Shown here one piece after another: positions 59,491 through 64,000 of a DNA stretch of 64,000 nt. The DNA is from Gymnorhina tibicen (taxonomy: Eukaryota; Chordata; Aves; Passeriformes; Artamidae). Both the position numbers and the translations under genes were made by a program. Within the stretch, counting starts at the first letter, position 1; every line of letters begins with the position of its first letter. The notes beneath the pieces are model-generated. The model made no database searches. It had not been told where the DNA came from and saw only the letters and a program-made list of their open reading frames with translations. The stretch covers positions 1,335,429 to 1,399,428 of the forward strand of contig VXAZ01001749.1 in NCBI GenBank assembly GCA_013399875.1. Reading direction: 5' to 3'.

Positions 59491-60428
59491 AGCAGAGACC
59501 TGTTTGTGTGGTAGCCCTCTTCTTTCTCTTTTTGGAAGAATAGTTTAACTTGGAGTAGAGAAAAAGAGAAGAAAGGAAGATTCTTGTTTCCGGCAACTCT
59601 CCAGAATTAATGTTCATGAAATTGAACTCAGGATTTTTCCCTTAATTGTCTTTAATTTCTCATCAGAACATCTGACTAAAGTTAAGTATTTTACCAGAAA
59701 TCCTGACTGTGTCAAGAAGTGTGCATGAAATAATGGCAGAATTATTGGTGTTTTCCAGCCCAAAGCATCCATTAGTACCAGCGTTCTCTAGTCTTTCAAT
59801 ATGTAAATGTCTACTCTATCCTTGAAGTTCCCAGATCAGCACTGGGAAAAGACTTGTTAAACTAAACATCAGAAGTCATCTGATCTCAAAAGGACCCTAA
59901 TTTCTTCTTGTACCAAATACCTTCCTTAGATATTTGGATTTAGTAGCCAGGTCTGTGTTTTGGCATTGAGGGTTGCTGGCCCCCATGTTCTCATACTTTC
60001 TGCTTTACCTGTAGAAACACCAGGAAACCATCCAGCTGCAGAACATTCCAGTGCATGTGAGGCTTTTGTCCTGCTCAGCAGCACAGACATCAGGCAAGTT
60101 CCTTCTCATCATTCATGTTGGATGGGGAAGTCCAAAGACACTGCAATTTCATGTCATCTCTTGCCTCCATGGGGCTAGTCCTAAAATTCCTGAACCTTGT
60201 GTCTCCAGGAATTCTTAACCCATATCAAAATAGTGGTTCCTTCCTAGATGTGTGTTGCTGTGCTGTCATCTAGTGGCAAGGATGAATTGGACGTCACTCA
60301 GTGTCATTCAGTGACAGTGGATGACAAGGTATCCCTTTGCTGGAATTAAACACTCGATGTTGGAGAGTTCACAGCTTTGTAGGTGCAGCCCCAAGGCAAA
60401 GGTCCCTTCCGCAGTTTGTGCTCTGCAG
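59491..60428. other. Non-coding stretch
   Basis: No supported feature. Confidence 0.4.
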
Positions 60429-60647
60429 GAAATCACTGAGGAGAGCCTGTGGAATGGGCTGGGCAATGGACATCTGGTTGCAGACAACAGGCTCTACAAA
60501 ACCATGGCACCTCCTGCCACGTCCTTCCTCTCCATCTCCTGTCATCCATCTTGGCTGTTAACTGTTTGCAGACAAATACTTGAAGCTGAATTTCCAGCAG
60601 TGATGGATAGTTTCTTAACTAAAGCCATTCGGAGCAGTGTCAGCTAA
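60429..60647 (+). other. Candidate terminal exon (plus strand)
   Basis: After an acceptor-like cagtttgtgctctgcag the plus strand is open for 72 codons to TAA in phase 0, beginning EITEESLWNGLGNGHLVADN and ending FLTKAIRSSVS. ATTAAA follows about 10 bp later, too close for a normal poly(A) signal. GC is raised locally. The product is not recognised. It could be an exon of a non-coding RNA. Confidence 0.25.
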
Positions 60648-60660
60648 TGAAATGAGTCAT

Positions 60661-63600
60661 TAAATCTATAATCATCTAAGATCAAGAAGATACTTCTCTC
60701 AGCAAAAGATGAAAAAATGAAAAAATGCCTTCCTCCTGCATTCATTTTTTAATTGACTCTTGGGGAAAAATTAAAAGTGCCACAATGCAGTTTTCCAGGA
60801 GAAACCAGACAAAACCAGCTTTCAGAATGACTCGCATTTGGTTTGACGTTTGGCAAGCTGGCTGATGTCAGCAGACAGACTTACTGCCATCGATTTCTGA
60901 GGGCTTTCACTAAGATCTGGAATTTCATATGCCATGTGATGTTACACTTGCTTGTGCTTAGTTTGGGTTGGTGACATTATTATTAACACATATAAATATT
61001 TACAGTCCTGAGTTTATTTTTAAACTTCAAGTGCAATGCTTGATTTAATGTCTTGCATTAATGTTTATAAAATGATTATAAAATTATGTAGAAAGTAATA
61101 GAACCTTAACAATTTAACTGGTCACAACATCTATAACACCTCTTTGGCATCACCTGGTGAACACTGCTGGGCTTGACTGGATTAGGTAAAACAGTTGTAG
61201 CATATCCTTTGCTCCTTGAAATGCTGATCCCAAAACCATTTTGATAGGAACCCTGACAGCTGCTTTTCAGAACTCACCACCACAATGGTGGGCTCTTCAT
61301 AGGTATCAGACTCTGGAAAGGAAACTCAAGGAGCAATCTCTACTGCAAAGCACCACTGTCAAAGCAGTATTCTTGTATAAAATCTTTCTTCATCCCTGCT
61401 AAATGAAGTCAAGAAATAATGCTAAGATTCCTTTTTATGAGGAAGTTGGAATTTGGATTTATATTTCCCTGTCTTACAGTACAAATTGTGCTCTATCTCT
61501 GAATTTAAAATGATTCCTCAGTTCAACCAAGTATAGTAAAAAGATACCTAAATCTCCAAGCAAAGAGAAGAATGTGCTCATGTTCTTTACTGACAAGGGA
61601 CATTTAAGCACATTCTTAAATAACTTGCCTCTCTGACGACTTCAGTAAATTCCCAAAAGAGTGAAAGAATGATGCTCTATTTATGACCTCTCTTATTTTG
61701 TCCAAGTTTCAGACTTCTATCCCTATAGTAAAGAAAAATATTAATGAGGGTAAGAAACATTATGTTTTCCAAATTAATTATAATTTGTCAGAGGCAGTAA
61801 ATCAATGACCTATCACACTAGAGTATGATAAGACATTTCTTTGTAAGTTCCAGAAGAGGTTTGGTTTATTTTTGGCTCAGAATTTCATCTTCCTTGGGTG
61901 CTCTATAGAAATAGAATTGCATCTTTTTAGTTAAGAAATTGAATGACAAGCTGTAACAAGGTCAATCAGGTTGAATAGCTGCATGATCATTATAAGGCAA
62001 ATGCTTCTTCTATTGACTTATAATATATTGATATAGTAAATTTTACACATAAAGTGTTAAATAAAAATAGAATGTTTAGGTCAAATACAATGAATGAAAG
62101 TGTATGTGCTTGTATAAAAACAGGTGGGCTAGGCCTTCATATAGAAATAGAAAAAAATACCAACTCTTCGTTAGCAAGAATTAAGAATGATTTAATACAT
62201 ATACATCAAAAAATAAAAGTGGAAAAGATGTCCCAGGCATCCCAGTGTCACCTTGAAACAGTTGGTCAGGGCTTTTTGGACAATGACACTTGAAATAAGA
62301 TTGGGTTGAAAACAGTATGTGAAGAAAGGTGAGAGCTGCGCCATTCACTGCCACAGTAACTACAATGCTATTTCACCACTGAATGTTGCTTTTCACGAAT
62401 GACCATTTGCACATATGTTTTACCCTTGTAGCAGCCATTCTTTATTTGTTCTCATTTCTTCGAGTGGAGGCCCTTTGTGTCTGTTCACAAATCTAGACCA
62501 TGCGCATGGTCTGTGTTCGGGTTGTTCACAATCCCTACACAAATAAACACAGATTGGCAGTTCTGACACTGGATGGAGGAATATCTTGTGAACTGTTATT
62601 TTTCTTCACTTGTAAATATGTAATTTCCTCATCGGAGTGGCAGACAAAGAGCAAAAAGAAGCAAGGATATCTCGAGTTTGACTCCATTGTTTCTCCATTT
62701 GATTACCTGTGGAAATAAAAGCATAATCATTCCATGTAATGTCATAATCCTCTCTCAGCCTCCTACTTGCACATTTATATCTTTTTGTCTAAGCATGGAA
62801 GAAGGCCCATAAAATTCTATCCTTCTGATGATACTTTTGTATTGATAATCCTTGTTTTGACTTGGTTCTTTCTGAAGATGCTTTTAAAATGCAGATCACA
62901 GACAGTGTTACTTGCTGTATGAGGCAGCTTTCAAGTTTTCTTTCTGTTTCACCTCTTTCTCAGCATACAGGAGAACTTTTTCCAATTCTTTTCAGTTCCA
63001 GAACAGACATTAAAACTTTTTTTTTAATATAAGCATATTCAGCTTGGGCTTTACAAATTTTTAGTCTTTGTCCTACAAGAACATCACCACATATTTTTTC
63101 ATGTAATTTATGCATTTTGTTACTATTTAACTCATATAATGGATCTCTCAAAATGTACTCATGATGAGGATGGATTATTTTTTGTACTCGGAAGAAAAAA
63201 TTATATATATATAAATATATGTGAAAATACTGCCTACTTCACATAGATGAATTTGGTTGAATTCCAAGAAAACTAAATTTTCATGTACATAGTTTCTTTT
63301 ATTAGATGAGTGTGCATTTCCTACACCCACAAAGAATCTGTACAAATTCATCTTACGTTCCTTGGGTGTGCAAACAATAACCAAAAAATAGTCAAAGTTA
63401 GCATATTCTATATAAAACACATTTGCATCTGCTATGCACAACTTCCTACGCTCTTCGTCTTTAATTTAGCAATGGCTGGATGATGAAGTCATTGAGTCTT
63501 AGGAATTTGCACAGGTCAAGGTCTGAAGCTTTATACTTCATCCAAATACCATTTGGTTTGGCCCCTTTTACTGAGATGCAATCTATCGTGCTACAGAAGA

Positions 63601-64000
63601 TTTAAGTGAGCACCCTCAATAAATCAAGCCGAAATGAATTTTCCACTATGAATTATGTTGCAGACAGCTGCAAAAGCTATATGACTGGCTTTTTTTTGTA
63701 AATTTGAGGCCAAATCATGAGATTAAGGGTTGAGCTAAGGTTTGTGGCTGTAGAAAGGAATCCAAAAAGATTTTGCATGCATTAATATCTCAGATGAGAA
63801 CTGAATCTACACAAATACTTCGTTTCATTGCCTTTGACAACAGCTATAGGAAAGACTCTTCTGTCTCAGCCTATGATTTGTGCATACTTAATGCAAGTCT
63901 GTCTTTGTAAGTAAAAAGGCTTTTTACTTCAGCGATCAATCTGGGCTGGTTCCATAGCCAGAGTTAATTCTGGTCCATGCCACCACGAAGGCTGTGCTGT
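60661..64000. other. AT-rich non-coding stretch
   Basis: No convincing exon or repeat family. A short (AT)n tract lies near 63199-63222. Confidence 0.45.

Noticed and set aside
1..64000. tRNA genes, CRISPR-like arrays, toxin or phage systems
   Set aside because: No spaced identical repeats, no convincing A/B-box cloverleaf and no prokaryotic gene structure. The window is vertebrate nuclear DNA.

Overview
This is a 64 kb stretch of vertebrate nuclear DNA, almost certainly from a bird. It is AT-rich, has no long open frames, no operons and no Shine-Dalgarno context. It carries relics of the avian/reptilian LINE CR1 (including its diagnostic 3' tail at 15.05-15.15 kb), old MIR-type SINEs, and four solo LTRs of endogenous retroviruses. 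No CRISPR array, phage, tRNA, rRNA or complete multi-domain gene was found.

Layout. 1-34 kb: AT-rich sequence that on the plus strand is rich in A and C. It holds a MIR, a CR1 3' tail, two solo LTRs with 6-bp target-site duplications (TSDs; 16.94-17.29 and 22.84-23.36 kb), and a scatter of small minus-strand exon-like segments. The best of these are at 30.6-30.7 kb (strong acceptor, tidy reading frame, downstream poly(A) signal) and 22.2-22.3 kb (strong acceptor and donor, RRM-like peptide but with an in-frame stop). A plus-strand coding relic with acceptor, stop codon and poly(A) signal lies at 20.64-21.24 kb. 33.65-34.22 kb: the only CpG island, with ETS, GC-box and NRF1-like sites and a strong splice donor on each strand, so probably a bidirectional promoter. 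34-64 kb: AT-rich, with the G/C bias of the left half gone. It holds two further LTRs (39.29-39.84 kb with a 5-bp TSD and a duplicated AP-1 block; 45.65-46.71 kb with an internal AC repeat), a candidate signal-peptide first exon on the minus strand at 42.18-42.29 kb, MIR and CR1 relics, and a few exon-like frames at 48, 55.6 and 60.4 kb.

The simplest reading is that a minus-strand transcript starts in the CpG island and runs leftward through introns, with a possible divergent non-coding transcript to the right. I could not name any gene. Exon calls rest on splice-site strength and open frames read by eye, and many short open stretches are expected by chance, so their confidences are low. The well-supported features are the solo LTRs, the CR1/MIR relics, the CpG island and the simple repeats.
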